The position numbers were made by a program, and so were the translations under genes. Shown here piece by piece: positions 16,063 to 25,767 of a stretch of 47,742 bases of DNA; within the stretch, counting starts at the first letter, position 1; each line of letters starts with the position of its first letter. This DNA is from Deltaproteobacteria bacterium (GTDB lineage: Bacteria; Desulfobacterota; Desulfarculia; JACQYL01), in contig JACQYL010000002.1 in assembly GCA_016208165.1 (NCBI GenBank), positions 1 to 47,742 of the forward strand. Reading direction: 5' to 3'. A model generated the notes under the pieces. The model saw nothing but the letters and a program-made list of their open reading frames with translations. It was not told where the DNA came from and did no database searches.

Positions 16063-16599
16063 ATGCGCAGGTTCAAATGGATGTGGGTATTGACGATCGC
16101 GGCGGTGTGGGCTTTGGCCATGGCGCCCGGGGCTCAAGCGTTATTCGACGACAAATTCGAGCAGGAATTGGAAAAGGAAAGGGAGGCCGTCAAGCTGGTC
16201 CGGGAGGTGCAGCGGGGCGGTTACGACGTCGTGACCACGGACGAGCTGAAAAAGTGGATGGACGAGGGCAAGGACATGCTCATGATCGACACCATGCCGT
16301 ACGAGGACAGCTACAAGAAGGAACATGTTCCCGGCGCCAAACAGTTTCTCTTTCCCATACCCGACATGAACGCGTGGGACACGAAGGAAACGGGGGCCAA
16401 GACCCAGGAAGACTTCATCCAACTGCTCGGACCCGACAAGGACAGACTGATCGTCATCTACTGCGGATTCGTGAAATGCACCCGCAGCCACAACGGCGCG
16501 GCATGGGCTTTAAAGCTCGGGTATAAGAACGTGGTTCGGTATCCGGGCGGCATCTTTGCCTGGAAGGGCGCAAAATATCCGATGGAAGCGGTGGAATAG
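16063..16599 (+). CDS. Exported rhodanese-like protein
   Basis: 178 residues with a clear Sec signal peptide (MRRFKWMWVLTIAAVWALAM, cleavage near AQA-L). The mature part holds one rhodanese domain: DELKKWMDEGKDMLMIDTMP, HVPGAKQFLFPIPD, then the active-site loop YCGFVKCTRSHNGA and GGIFAWKGAKYPMEA. The loop holds two Cys (C-G-F-V-K-C-T-R), unlike the usual single-Cys C-X5-R, so assignment of the persulfide Cys is ambiguous. GGGGAGG precedes ATG 16063. It lies in an operon with the MauE-like gene upstream and the C_GCAxxG_C_C gene downstream. Expected to carry sulfane sulfur in the periplasm. Confidence 0.88.
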   Translation: MRRFKWMWVLTIAAVWALAMAPGAQALFDDKFEQELEKEREAVKLVREVQRGGYDVVTTDELKKWMDEGKDMLMIDTMPYEDSYKKEHVPGAKQFLFPIPDMNAWDTKETGAKTQEDFIQLLGPDKDRLIVIYCGFVKCTRSHNGAAWALKLGYKNVVRYPGGIFAWKGAKYPMEAVE

Positions 16600-16656
16600 C
16601 GGCGTTGCATTCGTTGCCGCTGTGGCTGAAAAGCGGGGTCCATGGGAGGGGTTTCG

Positions 16657-17196
16657 GTGAGTGAGCAGGTGGAAACGGTGGTCCTGCAAATTCGGGAACG
16701 GGCGGAGAGTCTTTACCGCACGAGACAGCTCCTGTGTACCGAAGCGGTGTTGGTGGCCATGAACCGGTCTTTGGGGGGAGGATTGACCGAAGCTCAGGCG
16801 GTGGGCTTGGCGTCGGGTTTGACCGTGGGCCTGGGGGAGAGCGGGTGTCTGTGCGGCGCTTTGAGTGGGGCCGTCCTGGCTCTGGGCTTACTCCTCGGCG
16901 GCGCCAAGCCGTACAAGCAGCGCAAAGAGGTGCGAACCGCCGCCAAGGAACTGCATGACGCCTTCACGAGCAAATTCAAGAGCAGTTGCTGCCGGATCCT
17001 GACCAGAAAAGTGAAAGGGAACGACAAGGCCCACTTCGATCAATGCGCTCAGCTTACGGGTGAAGCCGCGGAGATGGCCGCGCGTCTGGTTTTGAGCCGC
17101 CGGCCTGAACTCCTGGCCTCTGCCGAGACAGAATACCTGTCCCGGAAAGATTCCCCGGCATTCGGGCTCATCAGAAGCCTCGTAAGGCGGTTGTAA
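16657..17196 (+). CDS. C_GCAxxG_C_C family protein
   Basis: 179 residues with the family's spaced cysteines: LLCTEAVL, then GESGCLCGALSGAVLALGLLLG (the GCxxGAxxG core, shown here as its key residues G-C-L-C-G-A-L-S-G), KSSCCRIL and FDQCAQL. Such proteins are widespread in anaerobes and are often next to redox or metal genes; a redox or metal-carrier role is presumed, not shown. GTG 16657 is preferred because GGGAGGGG lies five bases upstream; ATG 16642 is the alternative. It is the last gene of the MauE-rhodanese operon and is followed by a strong terminator. Confidence 0.82.
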   Translation: MSEQVETVVLQIRERAESLYRTRQLLCTEAVLVAMNRSLGGGLTEAQAVGLASGLTVGLGESGCLCGALSGAVLALGLLLGGAKPYKQRKEVRTAAKELHDAFTSKFKSSCCRILTRKVKGNDKAHFDQCAQLTGEAAEMAARLVLSRRPELLASAETEYLSRKDSPAFGLIRSLVRRL

Positions 17197-17290
17197 CGTA
17201 ATCGGGCGATCAGCAGCCCTTTTTGAAAAACGGGTTCCCAAATCACCATCAAACTGTTTGGGCGGCGCATTTGCCGTCCGCCGCACAAAG

Positions 17291-17326
17291 AACCGGAAAG
17301 GCCCCGATCGATGGGCCTTTCCGGTT
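17291..17326 (+). terminator. Intrinsic terminator-like hairpin
   Basis: A 14-bp perfect inverted repeat, AACCGGAAAGGCCC and GGGCCTTTCCGGTT, with the loop CGATCGAT, followed by GCTTGTTTTC. It lies between the convergent C_GCAxxG_C_C and chemotaxis genes and could serve both strands. Confidence 0.8.
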
Positions 17327-17402
17327 GCTTGTTTTCTGCGCCGGTTTCTATAAGGCGAACCGGGTGGCGATGGCTCCGCAGGGATCGGCTACGCCGTCGT
17401 GA

Positions 17403-20195
17403 TCAGAAATCCTTCAGGTCATCGTCATCCATTGGGATGATGTCTGCGGGAGTGACCTCTTTTCCATTTCCGCGGATGGCCGGCTCGTTACCTGATGAGG
17501 TTTCGGCGGAGGTTCCCGCTTCCCGACGCACGCGGGATTTGGAGGGCCCCCCTGGGCTCGGCCGTTCGCCGGTTCCGCCTGCCCGGACTTTTCCTCCAAC
17601 AAGCGCGGTCAACTGGCCCACAAAATCCTTTAATTGTTCGGCCTGACTACTCAACTCTTCCGAAGCGCCGGCCGATTCTTCCGCATTGGCCGCGCTTCTC
17701 TGAATGACCTTGTCCATTTCGTTGACGGCCTTGTTCACCTGCTCGATGCCTTGAGACTGCTCCCTGGAAGCAGTGGCGATCTCCTCGACCAGCGCACCGG
17801 CTTTTGCCGACCTGGTCGCCACCTCGCCGAAAGCCGTGTTGGTCGAGGACACGAGTTGTGTCCCGTCCTTGACCTTATGGATGGTGACTTCGATCAGGCC
17901 GGTGGTGTCTTTTGCCGCATCCGCCGCCCGCATGGCCAGATTGCGGACTTCGTCGGCCACCACGGCGAATCCGGCGCCCGCTTCTCCGGCCCTGGCGGCT
18001 TCCACGGCGGCATTCAGGGCGAGCAAGTTCGTCTGAAAGGCGATCTCGTCAATGGTTTTAATGATTTTGGAGGTTTCGACACTCGCTTTGGATATCTCGT
18101 TGATGGACACCGTGAGTTTTTTCATCGACTCGTTGGCCGATTTTACCACCTGGTCGGTTTCTTTGACCAGACGGTTCGCCTGATCCGCATTCTCGGCGTT
18201 CTGGCGGGTCATGGAAGACATCTCTTCGAGGGAAGACGAGACCTCCTCGATGGACGCCGCTTGTTCCGACGTTCCTTCGGCCAGCGACTGGCTCGAAGAT
18301 GAGACCTCGCTGGCCGCGGCCGCGACCTGTTCTCCCGAATCTCTCAGCCCCGCGATGAGACGATTGATCGGTTTAGTTATGGATCGGGTGACCAGAAAGG
18401 CGACCAGGATAATGGCGGCGATACCGATGACGGCAATGAGAGCGGTCAGCCATTTGATTTTGCCCACGGCCGCGAATGCTTCATTTTCGTTGATTTCCGC
18501 CAGCATGGCCCATTTGACATCGCCGAACTGCAGCGGCGTATAGGCGGAAAGCACTTGTTGCCCGAGGAAATCGGTGATGATTCCCCCGCCCACGTTGCCG
18601 GCCAGAGCATCCCGACTGGCCTCCGTGTCGACGCTTCCCTTGGAGGGATCGGTGAACGAAGCTTTGACCGAGTGGTTCTCCGGGTCCATGGTGGAATCGG
18701 AGCGCATGAGCTTGTCGCTTCCGATCAGGTAGGTTTTCCCGGAGTCGCCCATGCCTTCGCGCTGGTGCATGACCTCGTTGATTCCGTCCAGGGAAAGGCG
18801 ACAGGCCACGACCAGGTCCACCGCGTCTCCGCTGACAAGGGCTTGCGCCGCGAAGCCGGCGATCTCGCCGTTATCGGCAGCATAAGGCGCGAAATCCTCG
18901 AAACTGAACTTCTGCGACCGGGTCGCTTTTCCGAAGACTTTGCCCAGTCCGGAGGAAGCATAGTCACCGTCCACGAGATTGGTCCGATAGTCCGGTTTCT
19001 TCTCCACGCTATAGAAGCAATAGCCGTCCGGATTAATCAGAAAGATGTCCTTATACCCGCTCAATTGTCTATACTTGGCAAAAAACTCGACGCCCTGGGC
19101 GTCCTTTGGGCAAAAAGCTTCGCCAACGTCCATTTCTGCTATGATGCACCATTTCAACCCTTCAATCTCGAGGGGTGCATACGCGGATAAGACCTGCTTG
19201 CCATGGTAGGAAACGACCACATTGTTTCCCGATTTTCCCGACAAGGCCTCGTTGCCGGCCACCGTGTCCACGGTTCCCTTCGTGCGATCGGCGAAAGAGG
19301 CCGCTACGGAATGATGGGTGGGGTCCATAAAAGAATCCGAACGCATCAGTTTGTCTTCGCCCACCAGATAGGTTTCACCGGTCTCCCCCATTCCCTGCCG
19401 TTCCTTCATGACGGCATTGATGGGGTCCAGCGAAATCTCGAGAGCCGCCACGGCCAGCAGCTTTCCGCTCAGATCGAAGATCGGTGCGCCTATGAAGGCA
19501 GTGGGTTCTCCGTTCCGAGGTGTGTAGGGATGAAAGTCTTCGATTTTTATGTCTTTGGACTGGACTACCTTTTGCCACAATGACGCCAATCCTTCATTGC
19601 TGTACGGGCCGGTTTTCAGATTCGTCCCTAAGTCTTGCAATTTCTTTGCCGTATACATGACATGGCCGTGATCCGCACTGATAATGAATGAATCCGCATA
19701 CCCGTAAATGTCCACATACCCGACTAGCGTCTTGCCCTTCTCTTTCCATATTTCTTCATATTCGTACGTGTCGGTCAGGAAGGGCTCGTCCGCTCCGATG
19801 CCTTCCTCATTCTGGTAATGTCGAAAGGCGTTGTACAGATTCTTCGAGTCCTCGCCGGCCGATAGAACGGTAATGTCCTCTACGGCGCGCTTGAAAAACG
19901 CCTCAATCTGGTTCTTCTTTATCCTCTGAACGCCCTGCAGCTTCTCAAATCCTTCTCGTCTGAGCGTGTCCGCCGTTTCGATGAGCTTGGCCATGTTGCC
20001 TTGAAGATCGTTGAAAAAACCTTCAATTTGAGCCTTTTTGATGCCTCTCAGACTCAATAGCTGGCCGAACGCCTGCTTCGATAACGCGTCGCCGGCCGTG
20101 GTAACCGAGATAATTCCGATGAGGGCCAAAGGAATGACTCCCACGACCAGGAACGCTACAAGCAGTTTAGTTCCAAGTTTCATGTTCTTGAACAT
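17403..20195 (-). CDS. Methyl-accepting chemotaxis protein with duplicated sensor domain
   Basis: 930-residue transmembrane chemoreceptor. TM1 is about residues 11-31, the periplasmic region runs to about 580, TM2 is about 582-602, then HAMP and a long signalling coiled coil whose tip contains [21 protein letters not shown]. The periplasmic part contains a Cache-like module twice, about residues 217-361 and 430-574; the 94-residue cores starting [12 protein letters not shown] and [12 protein letters not shown] are roughly 55% identical. The C-terminal tail is disordered and ends DDDDLKDF, with no CheR-binding pentapeptide. Start ATG 20195 follows GGAGGAGG. An orphan binding-protein gene lies upstream on the same strand and may supply the ligand-binding partner. 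Confidence 0.92.
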   Translation of the reverse strand: MFKNMKLGTKLLVAFLVVGVIPLALIGIISVTTAGDALSKQAFGQLLSLRGIKKAQIEGFFNDLQGNMAKLIETADTLRREGFEKLQGVQRIKKNQIEAFFKRAVEDITVLSAGEDSKNLYNAFRHYQNEEGIGADEPFLTDTYEYEEIWKEKGKTLVGYVDIYGYADSFIISADHGHVMYTAKKLQDLGTNLKTGPYSNEGLASLWQKVVQSKDIKIEDFHPYTPRNGEPTAFIGAPIFDLSGKLLAVAALEISLDPINAVMKERQGMGETGETYLVGEDKLMRSDSFMDPTHHSVAASFADRTKGTVDTVAGNEALSGKSGNNVVVSYHGKQVLSAYAPLEIEGLKWCIIAEMDVGEAFCPKDAQGVEFFAKYRQLSGYKDIFLINPDGYCFYSVEKKPDYRTNLVDGDYASSGLGKVFGKATRSQKFSFEDFAPYAADNGEIAGFAAQALVSGDAVDLVVACRLSLDGINEVMHQREGMGDSGKTYLIGSDKLMRSDSTMDPENHSVKASFTDPSKGSVDTEASRDALAGNVGGGIITDFLGQQVLSAYTPLQFGDVKWAMLAEINENEAFAAVGKIKWLTALIAVIGIAAIILVAFLVTRSITKPINRLIAGLRDSGEQVAAAASEVSSSSQSLAEGTSEQAASIEEVSSSLEEMSSMTRQNAENADQANRLVKETDQVVKSANESMKKLTVSINEISKASVETSKIIKTIDEIAFQTNLLALNAAVEAARAGEAGAGFAVVADEVRNLAMRAADAAKDTTGLIEVTIHKVKDGTQLVSSTNTAFGEVATRSAKAGALVEEIATASREQSQGIEQVNKAVNEMDKVIQRSAANAEESAGASEELSSQAEQLKDFVGQLTALVGGKVRAGGTGERPSPGGPSKSRVRREAGTSAETSSGNEPAIRGNGKEVTPADIIPMDDDDLKDF

Positions 20196-20524
20196 GCTGT
20201 GCCTCCTCCAATTCGACCTCGCGTTCATCCTGAAGCATCCATTGCGCAGGCCTATTACCGGCCGACCGGTCTCTTCCTCCACGCTTATCCGTGCAGCCGG
20301 AACATAGATCCCATGGCCGCCCGATGTCTCCGAGACCATGGGTGATCGAAGACACACTGATCATGCTCACCCAAGACCGATCGCCGATTCGGGGAAAACG
20401 CGGGCAACGTCAGTCCGTTCTCCCTTGCAGATCCTTCCGGATCATTGGACGTCCGCCGGATCCTGTGGAGAATGCGTCTCCTAAGGAGCGACCTCTGTGC
20501 GTTAGATGAAATTGGGGTTCGATT
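20196..20524. other. Intergenic leader of the chemoreceptor gene
   Basis: About 330 bp without a supportable gene. It includes the GGAGGAGG ribosome binding site for the chemoreceptor at about 20202-20209. No confident promoter was identified, although the terminator-like hairpin that follows implies an independent one. Confidence 0.4.
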
Positions 20525-20568
20525 GGGCGCGTTCGAAAACCGGCATTCCGGTGTTTTCGGACGCGCCC
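20525..20568 (-). terminator. Terminator-like hairpin after the binding-protein gene
   Basis: A long interrupted inverted repeat, GGGCGCGTTCGAAAACCGG against CCGGTGTTTTCGGACGCGCCC, with a CATT loop, begins about 40 bp past the end of the solute-binding protein gene. It should separate its transcript from that of the chemoreceptor. Confidence 0.65.
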
Positions 20569-20609
20569 TTTCGGTCCGGTTTCAGCCGCTGTACGGCTGA
20601 ACATCAGGC

Positions 20610-22187
20610 CTACTTTTTTACAGACCAGTGGTTGTCGGTAATTTCGATCTCCCATAAAGGCATGGACGCCATTTTGTATGGCTTGAAGATGACTTCCTTG
20701 TTTACGGCGAGAACCTTGTTGGGAGCGGGCACGAACAGCATGTAGGCGTTATCGTACACATGCCGCATGATCTTGTCACAGATGGCCGTGAACTCGGGAG
20801 TTCCCACCGTCAGCTTGAACATGTCGTCCACGTAGCCGTCCAACACCGGATCGGGGAAGATGGTGCTCCAGAAGTTATGAGTCCTGTATACCAGAAAGGC
20901 GGACCAGGGGTGGTTATAGTACCAGTCGTCGCATCCCCACACCAACAGGTCCCATTCTTTCGTGTTTTTTCCGGCGTTGGTAGTCAAGAGCTGAGCGAAC
21001 ACGTCCTTTTCACTCGTGGTGATTTCAAAGTCCAGCTTGACGCCCACCTTCCTCAGATCGCGTGCAATGCCCTTCCAGATGAACATGAATCGATCCTGCG
21101 TGTACACCTTCAATGTCAATCCGTTCAGAATGGATTTCAGTTCGTCTTGCATTTGTTCCGGCGAACGAACCTCGGAATACGGGCGCAGCGTTTTTACCAC
21201 CTCGGCGACGCCGGGAAAGAGGGGCGAAGCCAGTGTTGGCTTGGTTATGCCCTCTCCATCATAGGACTTCTGGAGAAGCACGGTCTGGTCGATGGCCTGG
21301 TTCAGGGCCACTCTGACCTTCTTGTCCAATAACTGCTTGTTGCCGTTCCGCAAATTGAAATGAATGGCGATGTTGTTTGTAGAGGGAGCAGTCACCACCT
21401 CCGCATAGGGCGATGTGTTGGTTCTGGCTTTTTCGGAGAAAGGCATCGGCATGATGTCCAGCTCGCCAACCTTGTCCAGCACGTTTTCGAGCGCGACCTT
21501 GGTGTCCAATTCCGTGTAAACCGTTATTTTCCGGATCTTCGGATATCCCTTTTCCCAATAATAGGGATTGGCCTCCAAGACAGCCACCGGAGTCTGGCGG
21601 TCGCCCTCGATATACCCCTCTTTGAGGATATAGGGACCCAGCCCGTATGGTCCCGCCTCGGCGAGATTGGGACAGGTCGCCTTTCCGTTCCATCCGAATT
21701 TCTCCAAATAGGCCGGGGTGTAGAATTGCATCCAGATCGTATCGTTCAGAAACTGGCCGTATTTCTCCTTCAAATGAAATCGAACCGTATAGTCGTCGAT
21801 CTTTTCCACGCGATCGAATACCTGATCGATCTTGGTGAAGAGAATCGGTTTCTTGGCGAAGTATTCCATGTTCAGAACCACGGAGTCTGCATTGAATGGG
21901 CTCCCGTCCTGAAAACGAACGTCTTTTCTCAATGTGAATTCGTACGTTTTCTCATCGATTTGATTGTGGCTTACGGCCATATCGTACTTCCAGCCGCGCT
22001 CGTTGTCCGCGGGGCGCAGTAGGGCGCCGTTAATGGCATGGGAAATGTAGATGTAGGGAAGGCTGGGGATAAAGACTTTCAGGTGGGAACCTTCCGCCAG
22101 CTCTTGGGTGGGGGCCTTGGCGACCGCACCCGTTACGAACGTCAAACCGATCAGTCCGGCGACTACCAACAATAACGCCTTCTTCAT
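20610..22187 (-). CDS. Orphan ABC-type peptide/opine solute-binding protein (SBP family 5)
   Basis: 525-residue periplasmic binding protein. Sec signal peptide MKKALLLVVAGLIGLTFVTG with cleavage near AVA-K; no lipobox Cys. Family-5 features: YEFTLRKDVRFQDGSPFNADSVV, VRFHLKEKYG, YGLGPYILKEGY, and IDQTVLLQKSYDGEG. Family members bind oligopeptides, nickel or opines for an ABC importer. No permease or ATPase gene adjoins it; the downstream same-strand gene is a chemoreceptor and the upstream divergent gene is a histidine kinase, so it may act as a sensing adaptor rather than in import. That role is inference. Confidence 0.9.
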   Translation of the reverse strand: MKKALLLVVAGLIGLTFVTGAVAKAPTQELAEGSHLKVFIPSLPYIYISHAINGALLRPADNERGWKYDMAVSHNQIDEKTYEFTLRKDVRFQDGSPFNADSVVLNMEYFAKKPILFTKIDQVFDRVEKIDDYTVRFHLKEKYGQFLNDTIWMQFYTPAYLEKFGWNGKATCPNLAEAGPYGLGPYILKEGYIEGDRQTPVAVLEANPYYWEKGYPKIRKITVYTELDTKVALENVLDKVGELDIMPMPFSEKARTNTSPYAEVVTAPSTNNIAIHFNLRNGNKQLLDKKVRVALNQAIDQTVLLQKSYDGEGITKPTLASPLFPGVAEVVKTLRPYSEVRSPEQMQDELKSILNGLTLKVYTQDRFMFIWKGIARDLRKVGVKLDFEITTSEKDVFAQLLTTNAGKNTKEWDLLVWGCDDWYYNHPWSAFLVYRTHNFWSTIFPDPVLDGYVDDMFKLTVGTPEFTAICDKIMRHVYDNAYMLFVPAPNKVLAVNKEVIFKPYKMASMPLWEIEITDNHWSVKK

Positions 22188-22518
22188 TTCTTACTCCTCG
22201 TTTCTCGAAACAGTCACAATGACCATGTCCCGGCCGTATCCCCCTCTTCAACATGTCTCCAAGCCTGCAGCATCCGCGGCCCGAAGACTCCGGCTCCTGT
22301 GGTGACGGGCTTTTTCGGATCGGATTTCATTTAGGGGGGTCCGCCGGCTCCAAATCTGAAGCCCATCGGGTTCCAAAGGTGGTGTATAATGTACCTTATC
22401 GGGTTCTTGGAGCGGAACTTTAGTCGATTCTGTTACAAAGAACGGGTTTAGACGTCTATATAATCCTTTAGAATGTCATACAAATCCGTGCAATCCGGTC
22501 ATTCATACGTTCCAATGC
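22188..22518. promoter_or_regulatory. Divergent intergenic region
   Basis: 330 bp between the binding-protein gene (-) and the histidine kinase gene (+). On the plus strand TTACAA (22433-22438) with TATATA or TATAAT at 22457-22464 is a weak promoter candidate. No operator-like palindrome stood out. Confidence 0.3.
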
Positions 22519-23634
22519 TTGTGCCGGTTCAATAATAAGGATCAGAAGACGAGCAATCAGACGTTCCAAAGCCATACCGATCTGGCGTTCTACAAATGGG
22601 TCATTGATCTCGTGCCGGTTGGCGTGATGACGGTGGATTCTCATCTGGAGATCACGGGCCTCAATCCCCGGGCATTGGAAATCACGGGTTTTACTGAGCA
22701 GGAGGCCTTGCATCGTTCTTGCGGGGATATCCTGCAAGGTGGAATGTGCGACATGGAGTGTCCATTGAGATCGGTTCTTAAACGGGAAAAACCGATGATC
22801 GGAATCGAAACCACGATCCGACGCAGGTCCGGAGAAACCATACCCATCAGAATGCATGCGGCCGGATTGTTTGACACGAAGGGGAATCTTATCGGCGGAA
22901 TCGAAGCCTTTCAGGACATCCGTCGTATCAAGTCCCTTGAAAGAGAGCGCGATAACTTCATATCCATGATTGCCCATGATATGAAGTCACCGATCATCGG
23001 CATTCACGGCTTCGCCCACCGTCTGCTGAAGAGGCCTCAAGAGCAGCAAGAAATGAGGGAGTACCTCGAAATCATACAGAGGGAATCGGAGAAATTGGAA
23101 TCTCTGATCAATCAATTCCTGGAAATTTCCCGGTTGCAGGCCGGGAAACTGAACTTGAATTTGAGCGCCACTTCGCTGGATAAAGAGCTTCACGAGCTGT
23201 ACGACACGTATCGTTTGCTAGCGGCCGAAAAGGGACTCCATCTTGAACTTCATGCAGACGAGCCTCTTCCGATCATCGAGGCGGATTCGGCTGCACTGCG
23301 CAGAGTATTCACCAATCTGCTGGACAATGCGATCAAGTATTCCAAAGAAACCGGCGCCATCTCCATCTCCACGTATGAAACCGGGAACGAGGTTGTTGTC
23401 GAGATCAAAGATCAGGGTATCGGGATCGGGCCTGCCGATCTGCCATACATATTTGAGGCATTCTATCGATCCACGGGCGAAGGAAAGGAAAGCGCCGGTT
23501 TTGGGCTTGGCCTGGCCGGAGTCAAGGCCATCGTGGAAAGACACGGCGGAGGCCTGCGTGTGAACAGCACGCCGGGGGAGGGCTCGACCTTTATAGTCCT
23601 GCTGCCGAAGGCCCGGCATAAGGTTCCGGAATAA
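22519..23634 (+). CDS. PAS-domain sensor histidine kinase
   Basis: 371 residues, with no membrane helix. The N-terminal PAS domain (about 20-130) contains a Cys cluster C-x8-C-x3-C in CGDILQGGMCDMECPL, a PAS variant that could bind a metal or Fe-S centre or sense redox. The HisKA H-box is MIAHDMKSPIIG and the ATPase shows the N-box NLLDNAIKYSK, G1 DQGIGIG, and G2 GFGLGLAG. The likely start is TTG 22519; the frame is open further up without an ATG. No response regulator is adjacent; the nearest regulators are 20 kb away. A cytoplasmic redox or metabolite sensor is the best guess. Confidence 0.88.
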   Translation: MCRFNNKDQKTSNQTFQSHTDLAFYKWVIDLVPVGVMTVDSHLEITGLNPRALEITGFTEQEALHRSCGDILQGGMCDMECPLRSVLKREKPMIGIETTIRRRSGETIPIRMHAAGLFDTKGNLIGGIEAFQDIRRIKSLERERDNFISMIAHDMKSPIIGIHGFAHRLLKRPQEQQEMREYLEIIQRESEKLESLINQFLEISRLQAGKLNLNLSATSLDKELHELYDTYRLLAAEKGLHLELHADEPLPIIEADSAALRRVFTNLLDNAIKYSKETGAISISTYETGNEVVVEIKDQGIGIGPADLPYIFEAFYRSTGEGKESAGFGLGLAGVKAIVERHGGGLRVNSTPGEGSTFIVLLPKARHKVPE

Positions 23635-24068
23635 GAGTTTCCCATTTTCCCCGCTCGGGGATCTCCCGGCAAAGAATTGCCCTCCTTTTTTTCGGAAAAG
23701 CCATTTCGGACAACCCTGTCATTCGTTCGTTCGATCACGCGGACCGGTGGGGGCCGTCACGGCCGTGGGGCCGGCGCGTGGAAGCTCCGGGGTGAACGCG
23801 CGCAAGCCGGTCAATATTTTCACCGTCCGGGTTTTGACCTTGCCCATCACAGGCTTGACTTCCGCGGGCTTTTTCCTGCTGCCAAAAGCCATATTCCTAT
23901 AGAGCGCCCGGTTCTTTTTTGGGTTGATTCCTCCGTCACCTCGTGTAATCAATGGCCTGGGCAGCCAAGAGCGAGACAACCAGGTGCGGCAAAGACCTAC
24001 TATCGGTCCCGGCCGAAACCACGCGTGTTCGTCTGCCCGCGAAGTCATTGGAATAAGGGAGGACGAGC
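23635..24068. other. Intergenic stretch, nothing recognised
   Basis: 434 bp between the histidine kinase and the exported protein gene. A 109-codon minus-strand frame (23719-24048) has no ribosome binding site or recognisable family and is rich in Arg and Pro. Only GGGAGGACGAG just before 24069 is functional-looking. Confidence 0.35.
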
Positions 24069-24689
24069 ATGAGATGCACGAAGCTTCTGAATGTTGGTAT
24101 CAGGTACCGGTTGCAGGTATGGGCTTTGCTTGCGGCGGCGGCGGTGGTCCTCGCTCTTGCGATGTGCCCGAAGGAGGCCTTATGCGGGAGTCTGTCCAAG
24201 GATGTTCCTTCCTTGGCGATTTTTCCGTTCTATCTGCCCGGCGTCACCGAGACTCGCGCGCCCTTTTTCGTGGCCGCCCTCTATGATGTCTTGGAAGAAT
24301 CGAAGGCGTTTATACCGAAATATTCCTGGTACCCGGGAGACGATCGCTTCAGGCCCGATTCCATGCGACCTCTGATTGGATTGAAGGACCTGTCGAAACG
24401 AATATGGAAGCAAACGGAGAACGATCCGAAGAAGGGTCCGGACCGGGAGGTCGTTTTCAAGGTGGGTGAACAGTTGGGCGTGGATGCAGTGATTCTGTAC
24501 GCTTTTCACGTCAGCGGCTATGGAAATGACCTTGTCGAAGGGTACCTATTCGACGTAATCCGGAAAAGGGTCTTTGTGGAGAAACGAGACGGTAAGATGG
24601 TGTATGTTTTTACGGGCGAAATCCTGGAGACGGCGTTGGCTGAATGGATTCACGATATTACCAGACAGCTCTTTCGCATGGAGGATTAG
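24069..24689 (+). CDS. Exported hypothetical protein
   Basis: 206 residues, with an excellent GGGAGG ribosome binding site. The N-terminus is a signal peptide or anchor (VWALLAAAAVVLALAMC followed by PKEALCG), so it is probably periplasmic. The mature part begins SLAIFPFYLPGVTETRAPF and contains a VFKVGEQLGVDAVILYAFH segment, resembling proteins in which a CsgG/LpoB-like or TolB-N-type fold (LAIFPF, GVDAVI) senses or assembles at the envelope. That resemblance is weak. The next gene is an ICMT-like methyltransferase 72 bp downstream. No function assigned. Confidence 0.7.
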   Translation: MRCTKLLNVGIRYRLQVWALLAAAAVVLALAMCPKEALCGSLSKDVPSLAIFPFYLPGVTETRAPFFVAALYDVLEESKAFIPKYSWYPGDDRFRPDSMRPLIGLKDLSKRIWKQTENDPKKGPDREVVFKVGEQLGVDAVILYAFHVSGYGNDLVEGYLFDVIRKRVFVEKRDGKMVYVFTGEILETALAEWIHDITRQLFRMED

Positions 24690-24761
24690 GCCGCTGCGGC
24701 GACCTCCTGTCGTATGAGCCATTCCTTCTTTCTCTGCCTGATGTGATCCGCTGGAGACAAC

Positions 24762-25370
24762 ATGAGCACCAAATCCGAAAAGTATCGAATACTTCTTTCT
24801 CGTATTGCGGCGGCCGCCGGTTTTTTTCTTTTTTGCGTCACAAGGAGTTACTGGGAAACAAGTAATGAGAAGTTCACCTTAGCTCTATCTTTTTTGGGGA
24901 CATTTCTGGTCGCTATTTCCGCATTAGGCAGGTTGTGGTGTTCACTCTATATTGCGGGTTACAAGGACAACCGTTTAGTTACGGAAGGGCCTTACTCGAT
25001 CAGCCGAAACCCCTTGTATCTTTTCAGTGCGATAGGAGCCGTGGGGATTGGATGCGCCACCGATACATTTACTTTTCCGCTCGCTTTAATCGTTCTGTTT
25101 ACACTGTATTATCCATTGGTCATCAAGAGCGAAGAAGTTCGTCTCAGACAGCTGTATGGAGCCAAGTATGAAGAGTACATGAAACGAGTTCCTACGTTTT
25201 TCCCGAAATTTTCGGCGTTTCATGAACCGGAAGATTACACTGTGAAGCCCATCGTCTTCAGGAGGCATATTTTTAGCGCAGTATGGTTCATTTGGATTAT
25301 TGGAATTATCGAGTTGATCCAGCGACTGAGACAAGCCGGATTGTGGTCGGCTCAGTGGCCGTTGTATTAA
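24762..25370 (+). CDS. Isoprenylcysteine carboxyl methyltransferase (ICMT)-like membrane protein
   Basis: 202-residue integral membrane protein. The ICMT/PEMT C-terminal SAM-binding motif is clear: NRLVTEGPYSISRNPLYLF, then EEVRLRQLYGAKYEEYMKRVPTFFP. Bacterial members methylate small lipids or unknown membrane substrates, since prenylated-Cys proteins are not expected. Four to five hydrophobic helices surround the motif. CTGGAG lies before ATG 24762. The base composition is slightly more AT-rich than its neighbours. Possibly cotranscribed with the exported protein gene upstream. Confidence 0.85.
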   Translation: MSTKSEKYRILLSRIAAAAGFFLFCVTRSYWETSNEKFTLALSFLGTFLVAISALGRLWCSLYIAGYKDNRLVTEGPYSISRNPLYLFSAIGAVGIGCATDTFTFPLALIVLFTLYYPLVIKSEEVRLRQLYGAKYEEYMKRVPTFFPKFSAFHEPEDYTVKPIVFRRHIFSAVWFIWIIGIIELIQRLRQAGLWSAQWPLY

Positions 25371-25371
25371 G

Positions 25372-25728
25372 CGAGGAGACGGCCGAGATGTATGGGCTTT
25401 CCGGGAAACGGACCTCCTGACAGCGGCTCAAATCCGCGAGCAGCAGGCGCTGGAGGCCGGTCGCGCCAAAGACTATATCGCGTCCGCCGGTAAATGGGAT
25501 ATTTCCCGCCAAGACTTCGACACTGAACTCAACCGCGCCCGGAACCGGCACGCGGAGATGTATGGTAAAGTAATAGTTACGACCGAGCGTATGAGAGGAT
25601 GTTGCACTATTCTACAGGCGCTCCTGCGTGAAGGCCGTGGCGTAACCTCCGGCACCCCGACCGTGACCAATATCAATCTACCCGGGACACGCTCGACTGC
25701 GCCTCTTCAAAACCGTTTCCGCCGATAA
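25372..25728 (+). pseudogene. Startless open frame, possible gene remnant
   Basis: An open plus-strand frame of 118 codons ending in TAA at 25726. It reads like a real soluble protein (DLLTAAQIREQQALEAGRAK, then KWDISRQDFDTELNRARNRH), but has no ATG, GTG or TTG near its beginning and runs into the 3' end of the preceding gene in another frame. It may be the tail of a foreign or phage gene whose 5' end was lost. No family recognised. The alternative is a chance open frame. Confidence 0.3.
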
Positions 25729-25767
25729 CCTCCAAAAGCATGTAATTGAACCGGAAGGAGAAGTGGA

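Noticed and set aside
23719-24048. 109-codon minus-strand frame
   Set aside because: Arg/Pro-rich shadow-like composition, no start support, and convergent into the kinase gene end.
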